Positions 1 through 11,211 of a stretch of 46,168 nucleotides of DNA are shown here, one piece after another. Location: contig DUEN01000009.1 in the NCBI GenBank assembly GCA_011176545.1, positions 73,510 to 119,677 of the forward strand. The letters run 5' to 3'. Made by a program: the position numbers and the translations under genes. The DNA comes from Caldilineae bacterium. GTDB lineage: Bacteria; Chloroflexota; Anaerolineae; DUEN01. Each line of letters starts with the position of its first letter. Position 1 is the first letter of the stretch. The notes beneath the pieces were generated by a model, which was not told the DNA's origin, searched no databases, and worked only from the letters and a program-made list of their open reading frames with translations.

Positions 1-2
1 CG

Positions 3-722
3 TTGGATCTCTCGGACTTTGGCGCCTGGGTGACGGCCCCCATCAGCCTGCGATCGCGATCCGGTTCGCCACCGCCGCGCATGGCCGAGGTGCCGGGCGG
101 CGTCGTATTGGTGGAGACGGGACAGAATCCCGGCGTCCATCGTGTGCTTCGGGATCACGCGATGGCCTGGAGCCGAATGGGACTTCCCGTCATCGCCCGC
201 CTATGGGGTTCGGAGGACGAGCAGGCGGCCGTGGCGGAGCAGTTGGACCAAGCGGAGTGTGTCGCCGCGCTGGAGCTGGCTCCCGATGATCGAGAGGGGC
301 CTGAGGCCGCGGCCAGGCTGGTGTCCTCCGTGCGCCGGAGCTGCGAGTTGCCCTTGCTCGTGATTTTGCCGCTTGTGCCCGATGTGGTAGATTGGGCTAC
401 CGCCTGCGCCGAAGCTGGCGCGAATGCCCTGGTCGTCGGTCAGCCGCCTCGGGCGATAGGGTTCACTGGCGATGGCGTGCCCATGCGTGGGCGGCTATAC
501 GGTCCTACTATAGCCGCGCTGGCGTGGGCTTCACTGGAACAGGTGGCCCGCGCCGATCTGGGCCTGCCGCTGATCGGCGCGGGTGGGATCCATCGTCCTG
601 AGGATGCGCGCGCCTTCCTGACCCTGGGCGCCGTGGCCTTTCAGATCGATGTGGCCATATGGATCGATCCCACGCTACCGAAACGCGTGATGAGCGCACT
701 GGAGGGTAATGGGATATCATGA
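3..722 (+). CDS. Dihydroorotate-dehydrogenase-like TIM-barrel protein, 5' partial
   Basis: The frame is open to the left edge, so the true start probably lies outside the window; the first in-frame TTG at base 3 is only a convenience start. The N-terminal stretch [19 protein letters not shown], then QNPGV, resembles the substrate/FMN loop of PyrD-type enzymes (consensus roughly R-x-G-N-P-P-P-R, then G-L-Q-N-P-G). The C-terminal [19 protein letters not shown] resembles the phosphate-binding G-G-G-I end of the barrel. The N-x-S-x-P-N catalytic-loop motif of true PyrD is not visible: its expected place reads [10 protein letters not shown]. This may be a divergent paralogue rather than the pyrimidine enzyme. 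The stop overlaps the next start (ATGA), so it is probably translationally coupled to dtd. Fold assignment is fairly secure; function is not. Confidence 0.7.
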   Translation: MDLSDFGAWVTAPISLRSRSGSPPPRMAEVPGGVVLVETGQNPGVHRVLRDHAMAWSRMGLPVIARLWGSEDEQAAVAEQLDQAECVAALELAPDDREGPEAAARLVSSVRRSCELPLLVILPLVPDVVDWATACAEAGANALVVGQPPRAIGFTGDGVPMRGRLYGPTIAALAWASLEQVARADLGLPLIGAGGIHRPEDARAFLTLGAVAFQIDVAIWIDPTLPKRVMSALEGNGIS

Positions 723-1177
723 GAGCCGTTGTACAACGTGTCAGCGAAGCCTCCGTGACGGTAGGGGACGAGGTGATCAGCGCCATTGGTCGCGGCTTCC
801 TCATCCTCTTGGGGGTGACGCATAGCGATGGAGAGGAGGAAGCGGCCTATCTGGCTCGTAAGATCGCCGGGCTCAGGGTGTTTGAGGACGATCAGGGGAA
901 GATGAACCTCTCGTTGGCCGACGTGAACGGCGAGGCGCTCGTGGTGTCGCAGTTCACGTTGTATGCCGATACCCGCAAAGGGAGGCGCCCCAGCTTCATC
1001 GACGCGGCCCGCCCCGAACACGCGGAGCCATTGGTGGAGCGTTTCGTGGAGCACTTGAGGGCGCTCGGCATCCCCACTAAGACTGGGCGATTCCAGGCGC
1101 ACATGGCCGTGCGACTGTGCAACGATGGCCCCGTGACGTTGATCCTGGACACGGCGCAGATGCGCTCGTCCACCTGA
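719..1177 (+). CDS. dtd: D-aminoacyl-tRNA deacylase (DTD)
   Basis: This 152-residue protein matches the usual length of bacterial DTD, which hydrolyses D-amino acids (and glycine) wrongly attached to tRNA in the cytoplasm. The start [13 protein letters not shown] is the typical family N-terminus. The two active-site signatures are visible: [17 protein letters not shown] (the S-Q-x-T-L-Y-A motif) around residues 78-94 and the N-x-G-P-V-T motif as NDGPVT near residue 138. The ATG overlaps the stop of the upstream gene by four bases, indicating coupling. No truncation or frameshift is seen. Identification is secure. Confidence 0.96.
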   Translation: MRAVVQRVSEASVTVGDEVISAIGRGFLILLGVTHSDGEEEAAYLARKIAGLRVFEDDQGKMNLSLADVNGEALVVSQFTLYADTRKGRRPSFIDAARPEHAEPLVERFVEHLRALGIPTKTGRFQAHMAVRLCNDGPVTLILDTAQMRSST

Positions 1178-1261
1178 GCCCCTTCCCCAGAGAAGTGGCA
1201 GGTCTCACCGCCCTCTCGTACAGGGTGTCTGGCAGCCAGGTTTGACATAAGGAAAGGGAGA

Positions 1262-1873
1262 ATGGAGCCCATGCACGATCACACGTCTGCACAGGATGGA
1301 AGGGACCCTGTGGATCTCGTCATCCTGCAGGCGATGGCGAGGCATCTGGATAAGTACCTCTCCCGCGATCGCGTGTATCTCCCTATGGCCGTGGACACGC
1401 CAGAGGGCCCCAAATGGCCCACGATGTCGATCGGCGCGATGTTGATGCGACTGGCCCGCCTGCGCGCTCGAGCGGATGCCCTGTCACCGGAGCAGCGGGC
1501 GAGCTTGAAAGAGATCGAGGAGGAGATGGAACGGGCGCGACGATGGTATCCCGACGCCTATCGCGACCGGGCGGTCCGCGAGATCTCCAGCCTGATCCAT
1601 TCGTGGCGCTGGTTCCTGGACGATTGTTATGGGAACATCGAGAGGTGTCGGGAGGTCTACCCCGCGGAGGCACGCATACGCACGACGATCCAGCTACTCG
1701 TGGATCACCTGGGGGAATCCGAGGTGCCTGCCCAGACCCGCGAACAGATCTGGCTGCTGGATAATCGATTGCACGGGCACTTTCAGCCTGGGGAGTTCAT
1801 CTGGCCCCCCGAGCTGGCATCTGTCTTCCCGCGCTCGCGCTTTTGGTGGCTGTACGGCATGCCGTCGGGTTAG
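1262..1873 (+). CDS. Protein of unknown function (203 aa)
   Basis: No family is recognised. It is a soluble, charged, Trp-rich protein (LIHSWRWFLDDCYGN and FWWLYGMPSG near the end) with a helical central part containing ALSPEQRASLKEIEEEMERA. No signal peptide or membrane segment is seen. A purine-rich AAGGAAAGGGAG precedes the ATG; a second ATG nine bases later would also fit. It runs convergent to the TPR gene on the other strand, and the two stop codons overlap by four bases. The frame is long and uninterrupted and its composition fits its neighbours, so it is likely a real gene. Confidence 0.7.
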   Translation: MEPMHDHTSAQDGRDPVDLVILQAMARHLDKYLSRDRVYLPMAVDTPEGPKWPTMSIGAMLMRLARLRARADALSPEQRASLKEIEEEMERARRWYPDAYRDRAVREISSLIHSWRWFLDDCYGNIERCREVYPAEARIRTTIQLLVDHLGESEVPAQTREQIWLLDNRLHGHFQPGEFIWPPELASVFPRSRFWWLYGMPSG

Positions 1874-3021
1874 TCGCTCGCCGCTGAGACGAAGTATCGG
1901 CGCAGCTCCCCCTTAATATCCTCGTTGGGCACCAGATCATCGAACTCCATCCACAGGTCCATGGGCAGCAACGCCCGGGGGCCAAAGGCCTGTCGGTGGG
2001 TTCGCAGCGCCAGATCGAGGTTGGCCATTGCGCCGCCCAGGCTGCCCTGAATCGCCCAGACCAGTCCTGCCGCCGCATAGATACGATCCGTGGCGTAGCC
2101 CTGGCGGGTCAGGCTAGCGAGAAGGTCCAACGCCGCGTCCAGATTCCCAAGCCGGATCTGGGCCATGGCCCAGGCTTCACGCCCCACCTGATATTCCTCG
2201 GGGCGCTCTCGTATCACCCGACGCCAGGCGCGTTTGGCCCGGTCCTCGCGCCCTTGATAGTGGGCGATCAGCCCGCGGTAGTATCCAGCCATCAGCGGAT
2301 TGCGCTCCCGATTCAGGTAGGACAGCGCACTGGCGTAGTCCCCGGCGACGATGAACATGCGGTAAACCCACTGCGCCATGTATTCGTAGAAGGGATCATG
2401 TCGGCACGCCTCTTCCCAGGCGTCGGCCGCCTCTTGAAGCCTGCCCTGTTCCTTCAGCACACGGAAGCGGGTCCAGTGGAGCAGCCCGCGCTCCTCTCCC
2501 CGCGATGCCCGTCGCGATGCCTCCTCCAGCGCCTCCTGCGCCTCATCCAGCCGGCCGAGCTCCAATAGCCGGGCCGCCAGCTCCAGCGGATGCCAGAAGT
2601 CCATAGGGTGCTCCTCTGCCAATATCCGCAGCTCGACCAGCCCGCCCTCCACGTCTCCCAGGTGGATCCGCTCGGTTGCCGCCCGGCGCTTCCAAAGGAG
2701 GGGGTCATCCGGATCCAGATCGCTCATTTGCTCGCAGATGGAGAGCGCGTAGGCGTGATCTCCCATCCATTCGAGCACGGCCTGTAGCTCGTCCGCCGCG
2801 GTGATCAGGTGATCCAAAAGCTGTTCGTCTCGCACGCCCATATCGGGTAGCACAGAGCTAATGCGATCGACGATGCGGCTGTACATCCACACGGCGATAT
2901 CGGCCCGCCCGGCCGCGCGAGCCTGCCGTGCCTTCTCGAGCAGATCCTCATAGCTTCCCTGGATCCGTCTGTCAGGTCTTCTCTCCATGATCTCAGACTC
3001 CTCCGTTTTTTCTTCGCTCAT
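1870..3021 (-). CDS. TPR-repeat protein
   Basis: About 383 residues, cytoplasmic by appearance, with no signal peptide. It is built of repeated helical pairs with the alternating Ala/Leu/Trp pattern of tetratricopeptide repeats, for example AVLEWMGDHAYALSICEQM, LLELGRLDEAQEALEEAS, LLEQGRLQEAADAWEEACRH-like units and NLDAALDLLASLTRQG. TPR arrays are protein-protein scaffolds, so no enzymatic role can be given. Start choice is uncertain: MSEEKTEE at 3021 is used, with alternatives at 3033 and 2988. It lies 96 bp downstream of the EamA transporter on the same strand and may be co-transcribed with it. Confidence 0.75.
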   Translation of the reverse strand: MSEEKTEESEIMERRPDRRIQGSYEDLLEKARQARAAGRADIAVWMYSRIVDRISSVLPDMGVRDEQLLDHLITAADELQAVLEWMGDHAYALSICEQMSDLDPDDPLLWKRRAATERIHLGDVEGGLVELRILAEEHPMDFWHPLELAARLLELGRLDEAQEALEEASRRASRGEERGLLHWTRFRVLKEQGRLQEAADAWEEACRHDPFYEYMAQWVYRMFIVAGDYASALSYLNRERNPLMAGYYRGLIAHYQGREDRAKRAWRRVIRERPEEYQVGREAWAMAQIRLGNLDAALDLLASLTRQGYATDRIYAAAGLVWAIQGSLGGAMANLDLALRTHRQAFGPRALLPMDLWMEFDDLVPNEDIKGELRRYFVSAASD

Positions 3022-3041
3022 ACTGGCATACACGGCAACCC

Positions 3042-3067
3042 GTAGGAGCAGCCTTTGTGGCTGCCCT
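3042..3067. repeat. Degenerate short palindrome (possible relic of the GTAGGGGC repeat)
   Basis: GTAGGAGCAGCC, five bases, then GGCTGCCC form an imperfect inverted repeat upstream of the TPR gene. It resembles the perfect 28-bp GTAGGGGC...GCCCCTAC palindromes at 18572 and 23821 but has lost one end. It could equally be an unrelated leader hairpin. Confidence 0.3.
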
Positions 3068-3117
3068 TGAGCACTATTTCGATATGATCGTTTCCCTTTG
3101 AGACGGGCCTTTCCCCA

Positions 3118-4068
3118 TTAGGAGATCGGCTCCCGCCGACGACGTGCTGGCTGATACTTACCGCCTATACTCCGCCAGGCCAGGTCCCCAAGCTCGGCCG
3201 TCAACATGCCAAAGAGGATGAAAGCACACCCCAACAGCGCCCGTCCCGTCAGCCTCTCCCCGATTAGGAGATAGCTAAACGCCGCGGCGAACACGGGCTC
3301 CAGAGAGAAGATGAGCGCCGTATGCGTGGGGCTGGTGAAGCGCTGGGCCACAGTCTGTGTGGCGAAGGCGAAGGATGTGGCCAAAACCCCGGTGAAGACG
3401 ACAGCGAAGATCACCTGCCCGTTGATCGCGGGCAGGGGAAATTCCCACAGAAGCGACGTGACCCCGCTGAGGAGCGCGACGGTGGCGATCTGGACCATCG
3501 CTAGGCGCACAGCCGGCTGACCGGGTGCGAACGCGGCCGTCAGGATGATCTGCACGGCGAAACTGACGGCGCATCCCAGCACCAGCAGATCGCCCAGCCC
3601 TACGGCGAGATCCTCGTTCAGAGAGAGCAGGGCCAATCCTACCGTGGCCAGGAATACCCCCACCGTGGCGGCGTGAGAGGGCGGACGGCGCAGGAACCAC
3701 GCCGAACCCAAGGGGACGAGGACGACGGAGATGCCAGTGATGAAGCCGGCCTTGGCGGGCGTGGTATAGCGCAGTCCCATCGTCTGGAGCCCGTAGCCGG
3801 CGAACAGGGCGACGCCCATCAGGGCGCCTTGCCAGAGCAACCGTCGGTCGAATCGGCAGCCCAGGGCCTCTCGCCAGGCGATAGGGAGGAGCGCCACGGC
3901 CGCCACCGAGAAGCGTGCGGCCAAGAAGGCGAAGACGGGAAAGCTCGTCACCGCCTCTTTGACCATGACAAACGTCATGCCCCAGACAGTGACCACGGCC
4001 AACAGCGCCAGATCGGCCCACATCTGGCGGCGCAGAGGGACATGAGGGGCGGTGGAGGCGGTGGTCAT
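3118..4068 (-). CDS. EamA/DMT-family transporter
   Basis: A 316-residue polytopic membrane protein with about ten hydrophobic segments in two homologous halves, the EamA (drug/metabolite transporter) layout. LLAVVTVWGMTFVMVKEAV at the start is the typical first-helix signature (W-G-x-x-F), and SLEPVFAAAFSYLLIGERL near residue 260 is the typical E-P-V/A signature of the second half. The substrate cannot be told; family members export amino acids, metabolites or drugs. It begins 21 bp after the chelatase stop on the same strand and is probably in its operon, which hints at, but does not prove, a cofactor- or metal-related role. Confidence 0.9.
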   Translation of the reverse strand: MTTASTAPHVPLRRQMWADLALLAVVTVWGMTFVMVKEAVTSFPVFAFLAARFSVAAVALLPIAWREALGCRFDRRLLWQGALMGVALFAGYGLQTMGLRYTTPAKAGFITGISVVLVPLGSAWFLRRPPSHAATVGVFLATVGLALLSLNEDLAVGLGDLLVLGCAVSFAVQIILTAAFAPGQPAVRLAMVQIATVALLSGVTSLLWEFPLPAINGQVIFAVVFTGVLATSFAFATQTVAQRFTSPTHTALIFSLEPVFAAAFSYLLIGERLTGRALLGCAFILFGMLTAELGDLAWRSIGGKYQPARRRREPIS

Positions 4069-4089
4069 CTTACGGTTTCACGATCCCTT

Positions 4090-6159
<2,070 letters not shown>

Positions 6160-6251
6160 CTCTCCAACGCCTCGCACCAGACAATATCAAAAGCGGCCTT
6201 CCTCGGCCGCCCCTCGCCCTGGCCACCATCGCTTTCTTAACATCGATGTAG

Positions 6252-6280
6252 ATTATACCTCACACGTCCAAACGCGCAAA
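6252..6280 (-). promoter_or_regulatory. Putative sigma70-type promoter of the chelatase gene
   Basis: On the minus strand a perfect TATAAT (6257 down to 6252) lies about 93 bp before the chelatase start. A weak TTTGCG at -35 is separated from it by 17 bp. The perfect -10 is the main support; the -35 is poor. Confidence 0.45.
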
Positions 6281-6308
6281 GTACGGGCGAGGTAAGCCTC
6301 CACACCCG

Positions 6309-6347
6309 CTAAGGTGACCGATACCTCGAAAGTGCCGATCACCTTAG
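6309..6347. terminator. Inverted repeat, possible terminator of the transglycosylase gene
   Basis: CTAAGGTGA and TCACCTTAG form a perfect nine-base inverted repeat with a 21-base loop, 16 bp past the stop of the minus-strand transglycosylase gene. No clear T-run follows on the minus strand, so it may be only a transcript-end hairpin. Confidence 0.35.
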
Positions 6348-6363
6348 AGATGATGATGAACCC

Positions 6364-8886
6364 TCATTGAGAGAGACGTCCCAGCGGGTCCAGGGCGATC
6401 CGCTGGGCTGGCGTCGTCGCGCCGTATAGCCGCTGATACGTGGCGTAGAAGGAGAGGATCCGCTGAACGTACAGGCGGGGCTCATCGAGGGTGATGCTGG
6501 CGAAGAACACATCCGGGTCGCCGCCGGATTGCTCGCGCCATCGAACCGCATTGCCCGGGCCGGCATTATATCCCGCCAGCGCGGCCATCACGTCCCCATC
6601 CACCATCTGTAAAGTCGCCCATAGGTAATACACCCCGAACTTGATGGAGACATAGGGCCGATATAGCAACTCCCGTCGGAAATCCCGCCATCCTAACCGG
6701 CCAGCGATCCATTCTCCCGTAGCGGGGATGACCTGCATCAGCCCATGCGCGGCCGAGCGCGAGGTCGCGCTCGCCTCGAAGAGGCTCTCCTGACGGACGA
6801 CAGCGTAGACCAGCAGAGGATCGATGCCGCGCTCGGCCGCCTCCGCCTCGATTAACGAGGCGAAGTACACTGGATAGGCCAGCCGTTGTATGAAGACGGG
6901 AACTTCCTCCATCGAATCCGACAGGAGATCGATCAGGCGCTCAGCGCAGGCGATGGAGAGGCGATACACCCTCATATCACGGAAGTGCAAGGCCAGTTGA
7001 TACATGGCCAGGGGATCGTCCCGATACCGCCGATAGAGGCGACGGAGCTCGTCCAGGGCTAAATCCTCCAGGCCGAGAGCCAACAACTCCTGGCCACGCA
7101 ACAGCGAAGGGTCGCGCGCCAGATCGGACGGGAGTGTGGACAGCGGACCAGGAGGGGATTCGGGTAGCTTATCGCGCAGCCACTTCTCGGCGCGTTCTTG
7201 GTCGAATGCATCGGGGGGTGGCGCCGTCGGGAACGGCACGTCCAGATCCAGATCAGCCTCTCGGGCCAGAGCCAGCGCCCTCTGTCCGTAATACGTCTCC
7301 GGCTGAGATGCCAGGGCACGCCAAGCCGCCGCGGCCTCCTCCCGCTGCCCAGCGGCCAGCAGCGCCTTTCCCAACCACAGACGTGCCTCGGAGAGCAACG
7401 CCTCGTCTCCGGAGGGATAGGCATCCAACAGGAGGCGCCAATCCTCAGCGGCGTCTGCCCAGCGCTGGAGGCGATACATGCACATCCCGGCCGCGAAGAG
7501 GGCCTGGGCTCCCTCCGCGGATCCCGGATAGCGATCCTGCACCTCGCGATAGTCCTCGGCGGCGACCGCGCACTCGCTGGCCTGCTCCGTGAATCGCGCC
7601 GCCTGGAGCAACGCCCTAGGCGCCAGCGGATGGTGTGGGTAAGCCTCCACGAACTCTAGCAGCCCCTCACGGGCGGCCGCGAGATCCCCCATCGCGGCCT
7701 GGGCGGCCGCCCGACGTAACCACGCCTCCCCCCAACAGGGACACCGCGGGAAGTCTTCAATGACGCGGGTCCAGAGCTCGATCGCGGTCTCGTTCTGCCC
7801 CATCGCCCGGTAAGCTCGCGCCATGAAGTCGTAAGCCTGTCCGCTATGGGCACCGGGATGGGCTGTGATATATCGCTTCAGAGCAGCTATAGCCGGCGCG
7901 TAGACGCCGTTGTAATAGTTGACGATCCCTCGCTGATAGTCATCAACTGGGGCTTCCAGATCGAGCAACGCGATGATGGCGCGATGCGCGTATGGGCTGG
8001 TGGGGGCCGTGTCCACTGCCGCCTGATAGCGCCGGATGGCCTCGTTCTCCCTCCCGACGGCGCGTAGAGCCTCCCCAAGCTGGTAGAGGATCTCAGCCCG
8101 GTATCCTGGGTTGCGAGCCATCTCTAGGATGGCCTCATATTGGATGAGAGCCTTCGTCGGCTCGCCCCTGTCCAACGCCATCTGGGCCAGCGTCTCCCTC
8201 AGGCGCAATGCTGTCGGGACATCAGGTGCCGCCTCTATGGCTTGGATATACGCCTCCTCCGCCTGCTCCCACGATCCCAGCTGCCGGTAAGCCTCGCCGA
8301 TGCGCTCCCATGCCTCGGATCGAGCCGGGCCGTCGAGTTCTAGATAAGCTTTGTAGGCCTCAATGGCGCCCGGCCAATCGCCTTGTCCGGATAAGATCTC
8401 CCCCAAGAGGAACTGCGCTCTCCGCCGACGCACGGGGTCCGGATCGAGATCCAGGATCTGAAGCATGACGGCGAACGCCTCCCCATAATGACCGTCGGCG
8501 AGGTAACACTGTCCCATGCGGAATCGCGCTTCGTGCGCCAGGGGGGTATCCCCCGCGTCAGCGATCACTTCGGCGAACAGACGACGGGCGAGGTCAAACC
8601 GGCCTTCGGCCTGGAGTTGGCTCGCCGTCGCGAACCGCTGCTCGGGAAGAGGCGTCGGCGTTGGGGTCGGTGTTGCCGTCGGGGTAGGGGAACTCGTAGG
8701 CGAAGGCGTGGTGACGACGGTAGCCACAGCCGTAGGTTCAGACGTCGCGAGGGGCGACCCTGACACATCCTTGCTGTCACCACCGAGGGCCAGTATGACG
8801 AGAAGGCTTCCAGCCAGGATAAGGAGAATGGACAGGCCGATGGGTTTCCAGAGCCTCTTCCCCCAGGCCACATATCGCTCGTTCAT
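6364..8886 (-). CDS. TPR-containing lytic transglycosylase (SLT domain)
   Basis: About 840 residues. An N-terminal membrane segment (PIGLSILLILAGSLLVILAL) is followed by a Thr/Pro linker (TPTPTPTPTPLP), then a long run of TPR units (about residues 90-640, e.g. QAEGRFDLARRLFAEVIADA), and a C-terminal SLT domain. The catalytic Glu is in VYAVVRQESLFEASA, followed by SRSAAHGLMQVIPATG and AALAGYNAGPGNAVRW, all diagnostic of family-1 lytic transglycosylases. These cleave peptidoglycan glycan strands to 1,6-anhydro products outside the membrane. The architecture resembles Slt70, with TPRs replacing its superhelical U-domain. The start at 8886 (MNERYVAW) is preferred over an upstream one at 8943 because it places the anchor close to the N-terminus. 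Identification is secure. Confidence 0.92.
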   Translation of the reverse strand: MNERYVAWGKRLWKPIGLSILLILAGSLLVILALGGDSKDVSGSPLATSEPTAVATVVTTPSPTSSPTPTATPTPTPTPLPEQRFATASQLQAEGRFDLARRLFAEVIADAGDTPLAHEARFRMGQCYLADGHYGEAFAVMLQILDLDPDPVRRRRAQFLLGEILSGQGDWPGAIEAYKAYLELDGPARSEAWERIGEAYRQLGSWEQAEEAYIQAIEAAPDVPTALRLRETLAQMALDRGEPTKALIQYEAILEMARNPGYRAEILYQLGEALRAVGRENEAIRRYQAAVDTAPTSPYAHRAIIALLDLEAPVDDYQRGIVNYYNGVYAPAIAALKRYITAHPGAHSGQAYDFMARAYRAMGQNETAIELWTRVIEDFPRCPCWGEAWLRRAAAQAAMGDLAAAREGLLEFVEAYPHHPLAPRALLQAARFTEQASECAVAAEDYREVQDRYPGSAEGAQALFAAGMCMYRLQRWADAAEDWRLLLDAYPSGDEALLSEARLWLGKALLAAGQREEAAAAWRALASQPETYYGQRALALAREADLDLDVPFPTAPPPDAFDQERAEKWLRDKLPESPPGPLSTLPSDLARDPSLLRGQELLALGLEDLALDELRRLYRRYRDDPLAMYQLALHFRDMRVYRLSIACAERLIDLLSDSMEEVPVFIQRLAYPVYFASLIEAEAAERGIDPLLVYAVVRQESLFEASATSRSAAHGLMQVIPATGEWIAGRLGWRDFRRELLYRPYVSIKFGVYYLWATLQMVDGDVMAALAGYNAGPGNAVRWREQSGGDPDVFFASITLDEPRLYVQRILSFYATYQRLYGATTPAQRIALDPLGRLSQ

Positions 8887-8988
8887 AGCGCCATTATGAT
8901 GCACGGAATGGAGGGCGTCAAACATGTCCGACGCACGGTTCACCCGTGAGGAGATGACGCTCAGGCGACGAGATGGTCACAAGGGAGG

Positions 8989-11001
8989 CTACCTCCAAAC
9001 GCGGGGTACTACAAACACTATGATGCCGATGAGCGTGACGACGAAGAAAATACCCGCCCAGGCCGTAGGCCCGATGTTGCGGAGGGCGTCCCATCGGGAA
9101 CGTTGACCCTGCGGTGTGGAGGTGGGGGTCTCGCGAGGAGGGGGCTCCCGAAGGATAAGGGCCACGGTGACGGGAGGCCTTGCCAACGGCGCGACCAACC
9201 GCTCCGGAGTCAAAGTTGAGACGGCCTGGGGGGTCTCCGCAGCAGCGGCCATGGAGATCGAGCCCGGGGTCGGCGTGGGAGTAGACGTGGGGGTAGGCGT
9301 GGCGGTCGGCGGAGGCCAGCAGGCGAGCAGGGAGACGTCGTCCAGGAACATGATGGTGCGCTGTCCATTCCCGTTGTTGAACACGTTGAAGTAGAGGAGC
9401 ACCCACTGCCCGCGATATGGCGTCAGGTCGATGACCTCGCGCTGCCATTGTCGCTCGTCATGCAACGGACGGGGACGCCACAGATCCGCGATGCGGGCAT
9501 AGGTTACAGGGTCGAGCAGCATGAACTGCTGGCGATCGCTATCATTCGGGTTGTCCGCCCGGGCCCAATACCAAAATTCGATGCGTGCTGTCTGCGCGTC
9601 CGGTGGTATGAACACATCCTGGCGAACGGACGAGTAGGAGAGGGCGTCGGGTAGGGTCAGATTGCCCAGCATCACCGAGCGAGCGCCGCTACGGACCGGA
9701 TGGGGAGAGCCGACATACGTTGGCCATAGAGGCGTGCGATAGAATTGCCACGCCTCATCGGTTTCAAAGCCGCCGTTCATCAGCAACTCGTTGCAGTAGC
9801 TCGACGGCGTGGGGCTGGGCGAGGGCGCGCTGGTCGGCGTCGGCGATGCGGTCCAGACGGGCGTCGGGGTCGGCGTTGGCGGAGCGGTCCCAACGGGCGT
9901 GGAGGTGGGCGTCGGCGTCAAGGTCCTCGTCGGCGTGGGCGTGGGTGTCACCGGGGTGATCGTCGCAGTAGGCGTCGATGTTGGGGTCGGCGTGCGTATA
10001 GGGGTTGGTGTCCCCGCTGGCGTATAGGCATATGTGTCGATCAGCACATTGCTGGCATCTCGAAGGTAAGCCGTATCGCCGGTGTTGTTCCATACCGGAA
10101 GTGCCCGACCCCAGTAGAGGTCTGTGGCTGTGTTGCTCCCGCTCCTGGTCCACACCCGCACGGAGGCCCCTGGGCTCAGCGTGAAGGTTGGGAACGTGAA
10201 CGTGTTATCCGCCTCATCGCGCAGAGTCCAGCCCGTCATATCCACGGGTGAGCCCCCCTGGTTCTCGATGAGCACATACTCCCCGTCCACGTCGGGGCCG
10301 GGTGGATCGAAGAGGATGGAGGTGATGACCACGCCGGGCGTGACCACGGTGGAGGTGGCGGACGGCGTCGGGGTCACCGTGGGCGTATGCGTCGGGAGTG
10401 AGGTCGGCGTTGGAGTCACGCCAACGCACACTTCTAACTGTACGTTGTCTAGGTACAACGCCGTCGTCTCGTCAAAGGCCCCCTGCCCGTCGTTGTAGAC
10501 GTTGAAATAGAGGATGATGGTCTGCCCCCTGTACATGCTCATATCTGCCGCGGCCGTCAACCAGATACGGTCATCCCGGCGGGTGTTCCACAAGATCTCG
10601 ATGGGATCTCGCGAGACGGAGTCCAGAATGATCAACTGTTGCTTGTCATCGTCTGTGGGACCTTCCGCGATGGGATAGAAGTCCCAGCGCAGCTCGGCGC
10701 TGAGCGCATCGGCGGGGATGGTGACGGTCTGTTCGATGGAGGAGTAGGCCTCCCGGTTAGGAGCTTCGGTGATGCCCAGGCGCATCGCCATCCCGGATCG
10801 GTCAGGCGCTGGGGCATAGGTTGGCGTCGCCGGGCTGGGATGAAGCCACCACCCACCGGATCCCTCGAAGTCGCCGTTCACGATAAGATCATAGCAGCCA
10901 GGGGAGAAGCGCGCTTCGTCTGCGATGACGAGGCCGGGAGCCACGAGTAGCCACAAAGCCAATAAAGATGCGCCGATGAGGGCGCGATGCCACCAATCCA
11001 T
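8989..11001 (-). CDS. Secreted lamin-tail-domain protein with duplicated jelly-roll-like modules
   Basis: 670 residues with a signal peptide ([21 protein letters not shown]). A first module (about residues 37-193) begins [16 protein letters not shown] and ends [12 protein letters not shown] central lamin-tail domain (about 215-330) shows [19 protein letters not shown] and [13 protein letters not shown]. Long Thr-Pro repeat linkers follow. A second copy of the first module (about 415-570) begins [16 protein letters not shown] and ends [10 protein letters not shown]. The C-terminus has a membrane helix ([17 protein letters not shown]) with basic residues after it. The modules look like carbohydrate-binding or matrix-binding folds; no enzymatic motif is visible. 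It is probably a surface-displayed, membrane-anchored protein. The upstream AGGAGGG-like sequence (CCCTCCT at 11006-11013) supports the start. Confidence 0.82.
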   Translation of the reverse strand: MDWWHRALIGASLLALWLLVAPGLVIADEARFSPGCYDLIVNGDFEGSGGWWLHPSPATPTYAPAPDRSGMAMRLGITEAPNREAYSSIEQTVTIPADALSAELRWDFYPIAEGPTDDDKQQLIILDSVSRDPIEILWNTRRDDRIWLTAAADMSMYRGQTIILYFNVYNDGQGAFDETTALYLDNVQLEVCVGVTPTPTSLPTHTPTVTPTPSATSTVVTPGVVITSILFDPPGPDVDGEYVLIENQGGSPVDMTGWTLRDEADNTFTFPTFTLSPGASVRVWTRSGSNTATDLYWGRALPVWNNTGDTAYLRDASNVLIDTYAYTPAGTPTPIRTPTPTSTPTATITPVTPTPTPTRTLTPTPTSTPVGTAPPTPTPTPVWTASPTPTSAPSPSPTPSSYCNELLMNGGFETDEAWQFYRTPLWPTYVGSPHPVRSGARSVMLGNLTLPDALSYSSVRQDVFIPPDAQTARIEFWYWARADNPNDSDRQQFMLLDPVTYARIADLWRPRPLHDERQWQREVIDLTPYRGQWVLLYFNVFNNGNGQRTIMFLDDVSLLACWPPPTATPTPTSTPTPTPGSISMAAAAETPQAVSTLTPERLVAPLARPPVTVALILREPPPRETPTSTPQGQRSRWDALRNIGPTAWAGIFFVVTLIGIIVFVVPRVWR

Positions 11002-11109
11002 GATGGCCCTCCTGAAGGGGAAAGCACGCCTTCCAGCATTAGCTACTACATTTTACCATGAACTCTAAATCTCTTCAACGCGCCCGGCCTACGGTGACGC
11101 CTCAATACT

Positions 11110-11142
11110 TCACCGCAGAGGCGCCGAGGACGCAGAGAGGGA
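11110..11142. repeat. Short ACGCAGAG-type dispersed repeat
   Basis: Between the lamin-tail gene and the helicase gene lies TTCACCGCAGAGGCGCCG followed by AGGACGCAGAGAGG. It is made of imperfect tandem units of (A/C)CGCAGAGG. Elements of this wording are a known low-complexity intergenic repeat in many environmental bacteria. The surrounding 210 bp (11002-11211) shows no convincing gene. Confidence 0.5.
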
Positions 11143-11211
11143 AGGGAATGAGATCTCGGTTCCCTGGCATCGATCAAGGAACGAAGGATCGAGATGCTCT
11201 ATCCGCGATCG

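Noticed and set aside
6271-6282. CTTTGCGC-like half-site near the chelatase promoter
   Set aside because: Only one half is present and the other half does not match; an eight-base match is expected by chance in a window of this size.
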